NCBI RefSeq assembly: GCF_964019385.1
Contig: NC_088649.1
Span: forward strand, 9,299,552 to 9,363,551
Origin: Sycon ciliatum
Lineage: Eukaryota > Porifera > Calcarea > Leucosolenida > Sycettidae
Reading direction: 5' to 3'
DNA length: 64,000 bases
In this document: positions 63,610 through 64,000 of the stretch, one piece after another
How positions within the stretch are numbered: position 1 is the first letter of the stretch
Layout: each line of letters starts with the position of its first letter
Made by a program: the position numbers and the translations under genes
Notes under the pieces: model-generated
The model's database searches: none
Seen by the model: the letters and a program-made list of their open reading frames with translations, nothing else
Told to the model about the DNA's origin: nothing

Positions 63610-64000
63610 ATGGAGGGGACAGTGTGGTATGTTCTCCTCGCGTACCAATTTTCAGGGATCTACGATCAGCAGAAGTCCCATACCACGGGAGTGGGTTTTC
63701 GAGTGTCCATACGAAATACAAATTGGGTTACATTTCATGCAAAAATCAACTTTGCCAAGACCGATTTCGAACGGACACAGCGTCAAACAGACCTTCACTC
63801 AATCATCAAGAGCCAGCTTAGAGCTGACAATGGCCAGAGGAGAAGAATTTACAGAGAACCACCAATCCTTGCAGAAAGGTTGACACTCCTGGCATCTCCA
63901 CCACTGTTTTCCCGCGGTTTTCACAGCGCAGCTGCTTCTTCTCTGAGCCGACTAAAAACAGCTTGCATTTCGGCAACAAACTACGCTTTTGCAAGAAATA
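63610..64000 (+). CDS. Open frame running off the right edge, unrecognised
   Basis: ATG 63610 opens a frame with no stop for 130 codons to the window end. It starts MEGTVWYVLLAYQFSGIYDQ, has a basic middle (RRRIYREPP) and ends FHSAAASSLSRLKTACIS and beyond. An acceptor-like TTTTCAG at 63650-63656 also allows an exon start there. No family recognised; it may be a gene start, an internal exon, or part of a mobile element. Only its 5' part is in the window. Confidence 0.35.
   Translation, partial: MEGTVWYVLLAYQFSGIYDQQKSHTTGVGFRVSIRNTNWVTFHAKINFAKTDFERTQRQTDLHSIIKSQLRADNGQRRRIYREPPILAERLTLLASPPLFSRGFHSAAASSLSRLKTACISATNYAFARN

Overview
The window looks like nuclear DNA of a marine invertebrate animal, plausibly an early-branching one such as a sponge. 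The species cannot be fixed from the sequence. The case rests on spliced genes with GT-AG introns, animal-type families (EOGT, a talin-like rod protein, a 3CxxC zinc-finger protein), LINE reverse transcriptases, a tRNA-derived SINE, many small inverted-repeat transposons and long microsatellites. There is no prokaryotic gene organisation. All gene structures are hand-built from splice signals and reading-frame phase and have not been checked against transcripts.

Layout. 336-8294 (+): a three-exon 3CxxC zinc-finger gene with a long Gln-rich tail; its second intron carries a TTAA-bounded foldback element and other repeats. 8295-14558: no convincing gene, but microsatellites, a 2-kb foldback element and a pogo/Tigger-like MITE. 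14559-17465 (-): a two-exon EOGT gene (510 aa, KDEL end). 17466-21500: repeats, notably a MITE family with a recurring GCAGAA motif and a 40-bp palindrome. 21503-25451 (+): a four-exon talin-rod-like gene of 361 aa, possibly lacking upstream exons. 26334-27863, 37403-38983 and 41477-43075 (all -): three intronless SLC18B1-like MFS transporters. Between the first two lie MITEs, a LINE remnant, an unrecognised spliced gene model with an in-frame stop, a duplicated Gly-rich exon-like segment and a 192-bp tandem repeat. 43900-61846 (+): four more intronless MFS genes plus a truncated copy, with LINE insertions among them. 61847-64000: a tRNA-SINE, nested MITEs and an open reading frame running off the right edge.

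The most distinctive feature is the MFS array: seven full-length genes and one fragment, all without introns, in two clades that match orientation. The three minus-strand genes are one type and the four plus-strand genes are another, facing each other across about 0.8 kb at 43.1-43.9 kb. The sequence shows how the plus-strand part grew. A block from inside the first plus-strand gene (44546) to just past the second (48756) was duplicated in tandem, with its junction at 48756/48757. That left a headless gene fragment and a second copy of the next gene. The second copy was then split by about 6.4 kb of retroelements and MITEs, and the first copy gained a TA-flanked MITE for which the sister copy still shows the empty site. 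By family resemblance the genes probably encode 12-helix vesicular or organellar transporters; their substrates cannot be read from the sequence.
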